Notes: generated from the sequence alone by a model not told the origin. DNA of 22,431 nt from Candidatus Magasanikiibacteriota bacterium (GCA_012800155.1 JAAZJX010000070.1:1-22431); one strand, 5' to 3'; counted from the stretch's first letter, positions 13,075-21,983 are shown. Program-made: numbers and translations.

Positions 13075-16000
13075 TTATTCTTCTTTTATACCAGTACCAG
13101 CAGGAACTAAACGCCCAATAATAACATTTTCTTTGAGACCATCAAGATAATCTATTTTACCAGTAATAGCAGCGTTAATTAACACCCGAGCAGTCTCTTG
13201 GAAAGAAGCCGCTGATAAGAAACTTTGAGTAGAAAGAGAAACTTTGGAAACACCCAAAAATAATTCTCTACCAATAGCTTCTTTTTTACCATCTTTCTTT
13301 GCTTGTTCATTAGCTTTTACTAGTTGAGATTTTTCAACTACTTTACCAGGAAGTAAATCTGTATCACCCGGATCTTCAATATATGAACGACTAAACATTT
13401 GTCTAATAATAATTTCTACATGTTTATCATTCAATCTTTGACCTTGTGAACCATAAATACTTTTAATTTCTGTTAATAAATATCTTTGTACAGCAGCTCT
13501 GCCTTTCAATTCAAATAATTCTTGTAAATTCACTGCTCCTTCGGTTAATTGATCGCCTTTTTCTACCACATCACCATCATTTACCCAAATCTTATAACCA
13601 ATTGGCACAATATATTCTTTATTATGTTTACCTTCATAAGTTAAAATTAAAGTCTTGCCAGAAATTTTAATAACACCAGAATATTTAGCAGTAATTTCTT
13701 CACCTGAAGAACCACGCACTAAAAGAGTGTCCCCATTTTTTACTTTATCACCATCTTTAACTTTAATTTCATCTTCAGCTTTTAATTTAATTTCAATTTC
13801 ATCTGTGCCTTCAAAATGAACTTTAATAATCTTTTGTCCACGACGACCTTCAAAAATTTTTCTACCAGTTGGACCAGTAATTACTTTACCAGCAGCATCT
13901 TCAATTTCAATCGTACCTCCAACTTCAGACAAAACAGCTTGACGCTTAGGATTTCGCGCTTCTACTAATTCTTCTACTCGAGGCAAACCTTGTGTAATAT
14001 CTCCACCAGCAACTCCTCCAAGATGGAAAGTTCTCATTGTCAACTGAGTACCAGGTTCACCAATAGATTGAGCAGCTACTATTCCAACGGCTGTTCCAAT
14101 TTTTACCACTTGATTATTACCAAGATCAAAACCATAACATTTTTGACAAACACCTTTTGATAAATGACATTTTAAAACTGAACGAACATGAATTTGTTCT
14201 AAATCTGCTTCCGCAATTTCACGAGCCAAAGCTTCATTAATAATTTCACCAGCTTTAACAATAATTTTATTTCCTTTTTTTACATCAGAAATTACATATC
14301 TACCTACTACTCTATCTGCTAAAGTTTCACCCATTTCTTCAGATTGAGCTTTAGTAAAAATTTCACCTTCAGTATCTCCACAATCTTCTTCATTAACCAC
14401 AACATCTTGAGCTACATCAACTAAACGACGAGTTAAATAACCAGCGCTAGCAGTACGCAAAGCAGTATCTGACAAACCTTTACGAGTACCATGAGATGAA
14501 ATAAAAAATTCTAGCACATCAAAACCTTCTTTAAAGTTTCCTTTTACTGGCAATTCCATAATTTCTCCAGATGGTGAAGCAACCAAACCTTTCATACCAA
14601 TAACCTGACCTAACTGTCCCCAAGAACCACGAGCGCCAGAATCAATCATGGCAAAAACTGAACCGTCATGATCAAGAGCTTGTTTATTATAAGAAACAAC
14701 TTTATCTTTGATATTTGTCCAAATTTCCAAAACTTTGGCATGACGCTCACTATCAGTTAAAAGACCTTCTTCATATTGTTCTTGTACTTGCATAACTAAT
14801 TCATCACCTTCTTTGAGTAATCCTTCTTTTTCTTTGATATTACCAAAATTAGCCATTCCTAAAGAATAACCAGATTTTGTAACATATTTGAAACCAAGAT
14901 TTTTGATCTTATCTAAAATTCTAGCAGTTTCTTCTTGACCATAAAATTCCAAAAGAAATTGAATGATTTTACCTAAATGTTTTTTGGTAATAGTTTCATT
15001 ATAAAAAGGAAGTTTTTCTGGTAATATTTGATTGAAGAAAATACGACCAATAGAAGTTTCTATAATTTGATTTGTACCTTCAGGAAATTTAGCCATTTCT
15101 TCAGCTCCTAATCTAACTTTAATTCTTTCTTTTAAAGAAATTCTTCTAACTTGATAAGCAAACTTAGCTTCATTAACATTAGAAAAAAACTTCTTAACTT
15201 CAGTATTATCAGTCTCAGCATATTTAGTTAAATAATAACAACCAAGTGCAATATCTTGTTGTGGAGTTGTGACTGGAGAACCAGTGGCTGGCTTCAAAAT
15301 ATTTTTTTCTGCTGCCATAAGATTTTCTGCTTCCCAACGAGCCTCTTCAGTAAGAGGTAAATGCACAGCCATTTGATCACCATCAAAGTCAGCATTAAAA
15401 GCTGGACAAACCAAAGGATGAAGACGAATTGCTTTTCCTTCTACTAAATGAGGACGAAAAGCTTGAATACCTAAACGATGTAAGGTTGGAGCACGATTAA
15501 GTAATACTCTTCTAGTACCTATCAATTCTTCTAAAATATCCCAAACTTCTGGAGCATTACTTTCAATAAAACGAGAAGCGCTACGAACATTATGAGCTAA
15601 TTCTCGTTTAATAATTTCAGCCATTACAAATGGTTTGAAAAGTTCCAAAGCCATTCTTTTTGGAATACCACATTCATCCATATTCAATTTTGGTCCTACT
15701 ACAATAACCGAACGACCAGAATAATCTACGCGCTTTCCTAATAAATTTTGACGAAAACGACCTTGTTTACCTTTAAGAATATCTGCTAAAGAACGCAATT
15801 GACGTTTTTGACCAGTAGAAGCTGTTACAGTTTTTGAAGCTCGAGCATTATTATCTATCAAAGCATCTACTGCTTCTTGTAACATTCTTTTTTCATTACG
15901 ACAAATAACTTCTGGAGCATTCAAATCTAATAAACGACGCAAACGATTATTACGATTGATTACTCGACGATATAAATCATTTAAATCAGAAGTGGCAAAT

Positions 16001-16956
16001 CGACCACCATCAAGAGCTACCATAGGACGAAGATCTGGTGGAATAACTGGAATAGTAGTAAGAATCATCCATTCTGGACGAATGCCATTTTGATGTAAAC
16101 TTTTTAAAAGTTTCACTCGTCTAACTAAACGATCTCGTTTAGCTCCTTTAGTTTTTTCAATTTGACTTTCTAAATTCTTAATCGTTTCTCCTAAATTTAA
16201 TTTTTCTAAAAGTTTACGAATACCACTAGCCCCAATTTCTGCTTCAAATAAATGTCCAAAACGTAAAGCTAATTCTTGATAATGATTTTCTGAAATAATT
16301 TTCAACATTTGAATATCCTTCAAATCAGCTTCAGCTTGTTCAAAATCTTCTTCTAAAGAAGCAATTTTACGATCTCGTTCTTTGGATAATTCTGTCAAAA
16401 CTTCAGCTCCTTGTTTTTTATCATTAGCATCTTTTACCTGTCTTTCAAATTCATTTTCAATTTGTTTTTTCTTAGATTTATATTCTTGTTTTATTAAATC
16501 ATGAGTTTGTTTCTTTTGTTCTTCATCTACTTTACTAATAATAAAAGAAGCAAAATAAATTACTTTTTCTAAAGCTTGAATAGATAAATCTAAAACTAAA
16601 CCAATTTTGGATGGAATTGAACGCAAAAACCAAATATGTGAAACTGGAGTTGCAAGTTCAATATGTCCCATTCTTTGACGACGAACCATAGCTCGAGTAA
16701 CCTCTACTCCACATTTATCACAAATAATTCCTTTATAGCGAACTTTTTTGTATTTTCCACAATAACATTCCCAATCCTTAGTTGGTCCAAAAATTTCTTC
16801 TGCAAATAAACCACCTTTTTCTGGTTTTTGTGTACGATAATTGATTGTTTCTGGTTTTACTACTTCACCATAAGACCATTCACGAATAACTTCTGGAGAA
16901 GCAAGGCGCAAACGTAGAGCAGAAAAATTACTTAATTGATTATTTTCTTGTGTCAT
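13075..16956 (-). CDS. rpoC: DNA-directed RNA polymerase subunit beta'
   Basis: 1293 residues, a complete single-chain beta'. It carries the catalytic Mg2+ site NADFDGDQM (521-529). The N-terminal zinc site uses C64, C66, C79 and C82; the second zinc site uses C859, C930, C937 and C940. The trigger loop region is GEPGTQLTMRTFHLGG. After residue 140 there is an extra highly charged coiled-coil insertion (about 143-216, KKQIENEFERQVKDANDKK...), placed where Actinobacteria also carry a coiled-coil insert. The C-terminus ends YLDGLKENVIIGRLVPAGTG, as in other beta' subunits. It starts 37 bases after rpoB with no Shine-Dalgarno and ends shortly before the operon terminator. Confidence 0.98.
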   Translation of the reverse strand: MTQENNQLSNFSALRLRLASPEVIREWSYGEVVKPETINYRTQKPEKGGLFAEEIFGPTKDWECYCGKYKKVRYKGIICDKCGVEVTRAMVRRQRMGHIELATPVSHIWFLRSIPSKIGLVLDLSIQALEKVIYFASFIISKVDEEQKKQTHDLIKQEYKSKKKQIENEFERQVKDANDKKQGAEVLTELSKERDRKIASLEEDFEQAEADLKDIQMLKIISENHYQELALRFGHLFEAEIGASGIRKLLEKLNLGETIKNLESQIEKTKGAKRDRLVRRVKLLKSLHQNGIRPEWMILTTIPVIPPDLRPMVALDGGRFATSDLNDLYRRVINRNNRLRRLLDLNAPEVICRNEKRMLQEAVDALIDNNARASKTVTASTGQKRQLRSLADILKGKQGRFRQNLLGKRVDYSGRSVIVVGPKLNMDECGIPKRMALELFKPFVMAEIIKRELAHNVRSASRFIESNAPEVWDILEELIGTRRVLLNRAPTLHRLGIQAFRPHLVEGKAIRLHPLVCPAFNADFDGDQMAVHLPLTEEARWEAENLMAAEKNILKPATGSPVTTPQQDIALGCYYLTKYAETDNTEVKKFFSNVNEAKFAYQVRRISLKERIKVRLGAEEMAKFPEGTNQIIETSIGRIFFNQILPEKLPFYNETITKKHLGKIIQFLLEFYGQEETARILDKIKNLGFKYVTKSGYSLGMANFGNIKEKEGLLKEGDELVMQVQEQYEEGLLTDSERHAKVLEIWTNIKDKVVSYNKQALDHDGSVFAMIDSGARGSWGQLGQVIGMKGLVASPSGEIMELPVKGNFKEGFDVLEFFISSHGTRKGLSDTALRTASAGYLTRRLVDVAQDVVVNEEDCGDTEGEIFTKAQSEEMGETLADRVVGRYVISDVKKGNKIIVKAGEIINEALAREIAEADLEQIHVRSVLKCHLSKGVCQKCYGFDLGNNQVVKIGTAVGIVAAQSIGEPGTQLTMRTFHLGGVAGGDITQGLPRVEELVEARNPKRQAVLSEVGGTIEIEDAAGKVITGPTGRKIFEGRRGQKIIKVHFEGTDEIEIKLKAEDEIKVKDGDKVKNGDTLLVRGSSGEEITAKYSGVIKISGKTLILTYEGKHNKEYIVPIGYKIWVNDGDVVEKGDQLTEGAVNLQELFELKGRAAVQRYLLTEIKSIYGSQGQRLNDKHVEIIIRQMFSRSYIEDPGDTDLLPGKVVEKSQLVKANEQAKKDGKKEAIGRELFLGVSKVSLSTQSFLSAASFQETARVLINAAITGKIDYLDGLKENVIIGRLVPAGTGIKEE

Positions 16957-16993
16957 ATATTTTAATTATCAATTGATTGAAGTGATTAATAAG

Positions 16994-19900
16994 TTATTCG
17001 CTTTTTTCTTCTGAAGTATTATCTTTATCATTATTTTTTTCATGTTTATCATTTCCTTCTGATTCATCCATAAAATTTTCTGCTAAAGCAGAATATTCTC
17101 CATCATCTTCTTTTTTTAATAATTCTACATCTAGAGCTAGACCTTTTAATTCTCTTACCAAAACATTAAAAGATTCTGGTAAGTTAACTCTAGTAATTTT
17201 TTCTCCTTTAATAATTGCTTCATAAGCTTTTGATCTACCTGGAACATCGTCTGATTTAATAGTCAACATTTCTTGTAAAGTATGTGCTGCTCCATAAGCT
17301 TCAAGAGCCCAAACTTCCATTTCTCCAAATCTTTGTCCACCAAATTGTGCTTTTCCACCGAGAGGTTGTTGAGTGATCAAACTGTATGGACCAATAGAGC
17401 GTTGATGTAATTTATCTTCCACCATATGATTCAATTTCAACATATAGTTGTAACCAACAGTAGTTGTGTGGTCAAAAGGTTCGCCAGTACGACCATCATA
17501 AAGTTGTAATTGACCATCAGCTGGAAAACCAGCTTTTTTCAATTCTTCCACAATTTGTTCCTCAGTAACACCATTCAAAGTTGGAGTAGCTGAACGATAA
17601 CCCAAAGCATTAGCAGCTAAACCCAAATGAGTTTCCAAAAGTTGACCTAAGTTCATACGAGAAACAACTCCCAATGGAGAAAGAATAATATCAACTGGTG
17701 TACCATCTTCAAGAAAAGGCATATCTTCAACTGGAACAACTTTGGAAATAACACCTTTATTACCATGGCGTCCAGCCATCTTGTCACCAACTTGAATTTT
17801 TCGCATATCAGCCACTGTCACTTGAACTTGTTTAGTAACACCTGGTTGTAAACGATCACCTTCAGCGGCTGAAAAAACTTTAACATCAATTACTTTTCCA
17901 TGTTCTCCATGTTCTAGATAAAGTGAAGAATCACGAACATCTCGAGCTTTTTCACCAAAAATAGCTCGAAGCAATCTCTCTTCTGGAGAAAGTTCTGTTT
18001 CACCTTTGGGAGTAATTTTACCTACTAAAATATCGCCTGATACCACTTCTGCACCAATACGAACTATACCTTCAGAATCAAGATTTTTTAATTTTTCTTC
18101 ACTAACATTAGGAATATCAGAAGTTACAACTTCTGGTCCAAGTTTGGTATCACGCACATCAGTCACATAATCTTCAATATGCACAGAAGTATAATGATCT
18201 TTTTGTACTAAGCGTTCTGAAATAATTACTGCATCTTCATAATTAAAACCATCCCAAACCATATAAGCTACTAAAACATTTTGACCAAGAGCTAATTCAC
18301 CTTGATCAATAGAAGGTCCATCAGTCAAAGCTTGACCTTTTTTAATTTTTTCACCCAAAGTAACCAATGGTCTTTGATTGATACAACTAGAAGCATTGGA
18401 ACGGATAAATTTATTTAAACGATAAGTAGTAACTTCACCTTTTTTATTTTTTACTTCAATTTTATTTCCATCAACATAAGAAACTTCACCATCTTCTTCA
18501 GCCAAAAATACATAACCACTATTTTCTGCAACTACTTTTTCAATACCTGTTCCTACCAAAGGAGCATCTGGTTTAATACAAGGAACTGATTGTCTTTGCA
18601 TGTTTGAACCCATAAGCGCGCGAGTAGCATCATCATGCTCTAAAAAAGGAATAAGTGAAGTAGCAATACTTAAAATTTGATTAGAAGCTACATCCATATA
18701 ATCTATTCTGCCACTTTCTACAATTCCTGGTTCACCTTTTATACGAGCTGGCACTCTTTCTTCTATAATAAATCCATTTTCATCTACTTTGGTAGTAGCA
18801 CTAACTGTAACTGATCTCTCTTCTTGAAAAGAATTAAGATAAACTATTTCATTAGTCACTCTAGATTTTATAGAAACTTTTTCTAAACCTTTTTTACTTG
18901 CTAATTTTTTAGCAATTTCTTTGGTAATTTTTTCACCTTCTTTGACAATACCTTTAATTCCTTCACGAGCAATTTCACCTTCAGTAAAACGAGCTTCATT
19001 AGGAACTTCATGTATTACTCTGCGATAAGGAGTTTCCAAAAATCCAAAAGAATTTACTTTGGCAAAACTAGCCATATGTCCAACTAATCCAATGTTTGGA
19101 CCTTCTGGAGTGGCAATCGGACAAATACGACCATAATGAGTAGTATGAACATCACGAACTTCAAACCCAGCACGATCACGAGACAAACCACCCGGTCCAA
19201 GAGCACTAATACGACGCTTATGTTCCAATTCAGCCAAAGGATTTACTTGATCCATGAATTGAGAAAGTTGAGAACTCATAAAAAATTCATGAACAGCTCC
19301 AATCACTGGACGAGCATTGATCAATTTATTTGGAGTAATACTATCTAACTCATGAGTACTCATACGATCTTTAATAATTCTCTCCATACGAGCCAAACCA
19401 ATACGAAAACGATTTTGTACCAATTCTCCAACAGCACGAATACGACGATTGCCTAAATGATCAATATCATCTGGTTCTTCTTGAGCAACATTTAAACGAA
19501 CAACCTCTTTTAAAACTAATAATAATTTTTCTGGAGCTAATACACGATTTTCTTTTACTTCATAATCTTCTCGATTTAAACCAAGATCAAATTTAATATT
19601 AAATTTATAAACACCAACATGTCCTAAATCATAACGATCAAAATTAAAAAACATAGAATGAATTAAACTCTTGGCATTATCAGCTGTTGCCAAATCACCT
19701 GGTCGAATACGGCGATAAACTTCAATCAAACCTTCATCTTGATTGGTAGCAATATCTTTCTTAATAGTATTTTCAATATAATCAATATTTGGATGAATAT
19801 TTACTTCTTTGAACAATTCTTTAATTTCTTCATCAGTACTAAAACCAAAAGCCCGTAATAATGAAGTAGCAGCTACTTTTCTCTTACGATCAACTTTAAT

Positions 19901-20443
19901 CCACAAAACATTATTTTGATCTGTTTCAATTTCTATCCAAGCTCCTCGATTAGGAATAATTTTAGCACCATAAAAACGACGACCACGAATATTTTCAGCT
20001 GTAAAGAAAGCTCCGGAACTACGAATCAATTGAGAAACCACACAACGCTCAATACCATTGACTACAAAAGTACCGCGTTTAGTCATCACAGGAATATCTC
20101 CTAAATAAATTTCTTGTTTTTCAGATTTACCAGTTCTTTTGTTTAGTAATTTAGCATTCACTCGCAATGGAGCTTCATAAGTAATATTTTTCTCACGACA
20201 AGTTACTTCATCAAACTTTGGTTCATCAATATAATAATCCTCAAAATACAATTCTAAATCACGACCAGTAAAATCTGTAATTGGTGATAACTCATCAAAT
20301 AATTCTTTAATACCCTCTTTGAAAAACCAGTCATAAGAATTTTTTTGTACCTCTAATAAATCCGGTAAAGGCATAGCATCACGCAACTTAGTGAAGAACT
20401 TGCGCTCTTTCTCTTTGGTTGCTTGTCTCTTGTATATTGGCAT
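16994..20443 (-). CDS. rpoB: DNA-directed RNA polymerase subunit beta
   Basis: 1149 residues, complete. Family landmarks: the rifampicin pocket SSQLSQFMDQVNPLAELEHK followed by RRISALGPGG (residues equivalent to E. coli D516, H526 and S531 are present); the TPEGPNIGL segment; GDKMAGRHGNKG (886-897), lining the active site; and the C-terminal clamp segment GGQRFGEMEVWALEAYGAA. A short acidic tail rich in D, E, K and N ends the protein. No rplJ/rplL genes precede it; instead a structured leader with an intrinsic terminator (20536-20778) lies upstream. The immediate 5' region has no Shine-Dalgarno (a GGAG about 45 bases upstream is too far away). Confidence 0.98.
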   Translation of the reverse strand: MPIYKRQATKEKERKFFTKLRDAMPLPDLLEVQKNSYDWFFKEGIKELFDELSPITDFTGRDLELYFEDYYIDEPKFDEVTCREKNITYEAPLRVNAKLLNKRTGKSEKQEIYLGDIPVMTKRGTFVVNGIERCVVSQLIRSSGAFFTAENIRGRRFYGAKIIPNRGAWIEIETDQNNVLWIKVDRKRKVAATSLLRAFGFSTDEEIKELFKEVNIHPNIDYIENTIKKDIATNQDEGLIEVYRRIRPGDLATADNAKSLIHSMFFNFDRYDLGHVGVYKFNIKFDLGLNREDYEVKENRVLAPEKLLLVLKEVVRLNVAQEEPDDIDHLGNRRIRAVGELVQNRFRIGLARMERIIKDRMSTHELDSITPNKLINARPVIGAVHEFFMSSQLSQFMDQVNPLAELEHKRRISALGPGGLSRDRAGFEVRDVHTTHYGRICPIATPEGPNIGLVGHMASFAKVNSFGFLETPYRRVIHEVPNEARFTEGEIAREGIKGIVKEGEKITKEIAKKLASKKGLEKVSIKSRVTNEIVYLNSFQEERSVTVSATTKVDENGFIIEERVPARIKGEPGIVESGRIDYMDVASNQILSIATSLIPFLEHDDATRALMGSNMQRQSVPCIKPDAPLVGTGIEKVVAENSGYVFLAEEDGEVSYVDGNKIEVKNKKGEVTTYRLNKFIRSNASSCINQRPLVTLGEKIKKGQALTDGPSIDQGELALGQNVLVAYMVWDGFNYEDAVIISERLVQKDHYTSVHIEDYVTDVRDTKLGPEVVTSDIPNVSEEKLKNLDSEGIVRIGAEVVSGDILVGKITPKGETELSPEERLLRAIFGEKARDVRDSSLYLEHGEHGKVIDVKVFSAAEGDRLQPGVTKQVQVTVADMRKIQVGDKMAGRHGNKGVISKVVPVEDMPFLEDGTPVDIILSPLGVVSRMNLGQLLETHLGLAANALGYRSATPTLNGVTEEQIVEELKKAGFPADGQLQLYDGRTGEPFDHTTTVGYNYMLKLNHMVEDKLHQRSIGPYSLITQQPLGGKAQFGGQRFGEMEVWALEAYGAAHTLQEMLTIKSDDVPGRSKAYEAIIKGEKITRVNLPESFNVLVRELKGLALDVELLKKEDDGEYSALAENFMDESEGNDKHEKNNDKDNTSEEKSE

Positions 20444-20535
20444 AGAATTAAAATTATTTTAAAATTAATTTACAATTATCAATCTCCAATTAAAATTTAT
20501 TAAAGATTAATAATTATAAATTGAATAACTAAAAC

Positions 20536-20778
20536 AAAAAAATCCACCCTCAAATTATGAGGTGGTAAATTAATTTTAATTTTTTGAAGAAAAAATATAT
20601 AACATGGGGGTCTTATAGCACATAACCCTTTATATCCTATAAAAGGAATATCAGAGATAAGGCGTACCTAGGTAAAATTTACCCGGCTCTATGTTAATTG
20701 AGCCCTCTAGTTCAGACACATTGAGATTCAGTTCCTTTTTCTTCACCAAAATAGGCGAAAAAATAGGAAAAACAAAGC
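20536..20778 (-). ncRNA. Structured rpoBC leader or independent RNA, family not recognised
   Basis: From a consensus promoter (start near 20778) the minus strand gives about 240 bases with many helices: a 13-of-14-bp hairpin 20767-20754/20747-20734; a GGCUC/GAGCC hairpin (20704-20700/20689-20685); GGUAA/UUACC (20683-20679/20675-20671); and AUAUUCC/GGAUAU with one bulge (20651-20645/20637-20632). It ends in an intrinsic terminator (20565-20544 plus U7). A 9-base segment of the first hairpin (20744-20736, GAAGAAAAA) can pair instead perfectly with 20594-20586, giving two exclusive folds. Two A.C positions on plus become G.U on minus, supporting the strand. No protein frame fits. It may attenuate rpoBC or be a separate RNA. 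Confidence 0.6.
20544..20565 (-). terminator. Intrinsic terminator between the leader and rpoB
   Basis: On the minus strand, an 8-bp stem CCAC-CUCA / UGAG-GUGG with one bulged G and a 5-base loop, directly followed by A and seven U (20542-20536). It lies about 93 bases before the rpoB start, so rpoB expression from the upstream promoter must read through it. Confidence 0.8.
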
Positions 20779-20784
20779 GCGTTA

Positions 20785-20813
20785 ATAATACATTCTTTTT
20801 AAAGATTTGTCAA
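20785..20813 (-). promoter_or_regulatory. Consensus promoter of the rpoBC leader
   Basis: On the minus strand, perfect -35 TTGACA (20813-20808), 17-base spacer, -10 TATTAT (20790-20785), then TAACGCG. A second TTGACA and the inverted repeat GACAA-6-TTGTC lie just upstream (about 20825-20842), possibly a tandem promoter or operator. Confidence 0.75.
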
Positions 20814-20905
20814 ACTTAGATAGTGGACAAGTTTGATTGTCAAATATAATAATTTTAAGCTAATTTTAGCTAAAAAAATTAAATAAAATAAAAAACAAAA
20901 GTTAG

Positions 20906-20914
20906 TTATCCACA
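20906..20914 (+). promoter_or_regulatory. Perfect DnaA-box sequence TTATCCACA in the divergent region
   Basis: This nine-base sequence equals the standard bacterial DnaA box. A related TTGTCCACT lies on the minus strand at 20830-20822. The 596-bp gene-free stretch 20444-21039 otherwise holds the leader RNA, two promoters and A/T-rich DNA. One box is not enough to claim an origin. Confidence 0.35.
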
Positions 20915-20952
20915 AGAATAATAAAAAAATATAATTAATTAATAAATTTCTA

Positions 20953-20980
20953 TTGACAAAAAAAGAAATTATGATAAAAT
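20953..20980 (+). promoter_or_regulatory. Promoter of the SPFH protein gene
   Basis: Perfect -35 TTGACA (20953-20958), 16-base spacer, TG, then -10 TAAAAT (20975-20980). Predicted start is near 20987. The leader then begins almost at once with an 8-bp perfect hairpin CTTTAAAC-GGGT-GTTTAAAG (20989-21008). Confidence 0.7.
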
Positions 20981-20988
20981 ACATTGTT

Positions 20989-21008
20989 CTTTAAACGGGT
21001 GTTTAAAG
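20989..21008 (+). other. 5'-leader hairpin of the SPFH gene
   Basis: CTTTAAAC (20989-20996), loop GGGT, GTTTAAAG (21001-21008), extendable by one or two pairs. It starts within about two bases of the predicted transcription start and is followed by T-rich DNA, then the Shine-Dalgarno. It could protect the mRNA 5' end, act as a weak attenuator, or be a DNA operator. Confidence 0.5.
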
Positions 21009-21028
21009 AGTTTTGTACTTTTTTTCTT

Positions 21029-21033
21029 GGAGG
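21029..21033 (+). promoter_or_regulatory. Strong Shine-Dalgarno GGAGG of the SPFH gene
   Basis: GGAGG is followed by six A and then ATG at 21040. It fixes the start at 21040 rather than at the TTG (21013) that would extend the frame, and is the only full-length Shine-Dalgarno at ideal spacing that I found before any gene here. Confidence 0.85.
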
Positions 21034-21039
21034 AAAAAA

Positions 21040-21864
21040 ATGAAAAAGTTTGTTTTAATTCTTTTTTTAGTCTTTGTTGGTTTCTCAATTGCTTTTGGAC
21101 TATCAATTGTCAAACCGCAAGTTGGTTATGAAGTGGTTCTGATAGACAGACCACTATTCTTTGGAAAAGGAGGAATTCAACCAGAACCAGTTAAAACTGA
21201 CACAAAAGTGACATGGAGAACAACGGAACAAATCCATGTGCATATGAGTCCGTACTTTTCTTATATTACCTTAGAGGACATTTTATCAAAAGATGGTCTT
21301 TTGTTACACACTAACATTTATGTCAATCTAAAAATTAAAGATTCGGTTAGAATGATCTCTAAATTTGGAAAAGATGGGTATGATTGGTTTGAAGAAGATT
21401 TTAAACCCAAAGTAATCGTCCCTTTAGTTCATAACGCCATAAGTAGGTTCAATGCAATGGAAATAAGAGATCATCTTAAAATTATTAGTGATGAGATTAA
21501 GAACGAATTGACCTCTTATGTGAAAAAAAATGAACTACCAATAGAACTGGTTTACTTCTATATTCACAGTATAATACTGCCAAGAGAATTAGAAAACCAG
21601 TTAATTGAAACGAGAATTCAACAAGCAAAATTAGAAACCGAACAAAAACGACAAAAGGTTGAGGAACAACGACTAGAAACAGAAAGAAAACGAGCTGAAG
21701 CTGATATTGCATATCGCGATGCAATGCATTTAACAAACAAAGATTTTGCTATTTTAAAACAGATTGATGTGTTACAAAATCTTTGTCGCTTGAATAACAA
21801 ATGTACTTTCTTGATAGGAAGAAATGATATTTTTCCTATCAAACACTCCGACGAAGAAGACTAA
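21040..21864 (+). CDS. SPFH/band-7 domain membrane protein (prohibitin/stomatin/HflC-like)
   Basis: 274 residues from ATG 21040. One N-terminal transmembrane segment (about 3-23) anchors the protein. A band-7 domain follows (about 26-190): VGYEVVLIDRP, then VTWRTTEQIHVHM and LHTNIYVNLKIKD, then PLVHNAISRFNAMEIRD and the IHSIILPRELENQLIETRIQQAKLETEQ junction typical of prohibitin/HflC. After that comes a charged helical stretch (about 190-235) rich in E, K, R and Q, expected to form the coiled coil that builds SPFH rings, and a C-terminal tail with C257 and C263. Family members organise membrane microdomains and regulate proteases such as FtsH; no protease gene is next to it here. It is the only complete plus-strand gene, with its own promoter and terminator. 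Confidence 0.87.
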   Translation: MKKFVLILFLVFVGFSIAFGLSIVKPQVGYEVVLIDRPLFFGKGGIQPEPVKTDTKVTWRTTEQIHVHMSPYFSYITLEDILSKDGLLLHTNIYVNLKIKDSVRMISKFGKDGYDWFEEDFKPKVIVPLVHNAISRFNAMEIRDHLKIISDEIKNELTSYVKKNELPIELVYFYIHSIILPRELENQLIETRIQQAKLETEQKRQKVEEQRLETERKRAEADIAYRDAMHLTNKDFAILKQIDVLQNLCRLNNKCTFLIGRNDIFPIKHSDEED

Positions 21865-21885
21865 TTACATTAGCTCTTTCAAAAC

Positions 21886-21945
21886 CACGAAAATCATCGT
21901 GAGTATCACAAAGCCCCAGATCTTAATAATATAAGACGACGGGGC
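21886..21945 (+). other. Two RNA hairpins in the 3' untranslated region of the SPFH gene
   Basis: First hairpin CACGA-AAATCA-TCGTG (21886-21901). Second: outer stem GCCCC/GGGGC (21913-21917 with 21941-21945), internal loop AGA/CGAC, inner stem TCTTA/TAAGA (21921-21925 with 21932-21936). These precede the terminator and are GC-richer than the surroundings. Possibly a 3'-derived small RNA; no known family recognised. Confidence 0.5.
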
Positions 21946-21951
21946 AATTCC

Positions 21952-21983
21952 AAAAAATCATCTTTATATAAAGGTGATTTTTT
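21952..21983 (+). terminator. Intrinsic terminator after the SPFH gene
   Basis: A long near-perfect palindrome of about 15 bp per arm (AAAAAATCATCTTTAT / ATAAAGGTGATTTTTT, one G.U) followed by GTTTTTCTTTTTTG. About 90 bases past the stop codon. Confidence 0.85.

Noticed and set aside
20799..20984. Minus-strand open frame of 61 codons, hydrophobic
   Set aside because: It overlaps both divergent promoters and the DnaA-box region, and its F/I/L-rich content is what random A/T-rich DNA gives.
21013..21039. TTG start extending the SPFH protein by nine residues
   Set aside because: The extension would include the Shine-Dalgarno itself; ATG 21040 has ideal GGAGG spacing.
20444..21039. Chromosomal replication origin
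   Set aside because: Only one perfect and one near DnaA box, and no dnaA, dnaN, rpmH or gyrase genes nearby.
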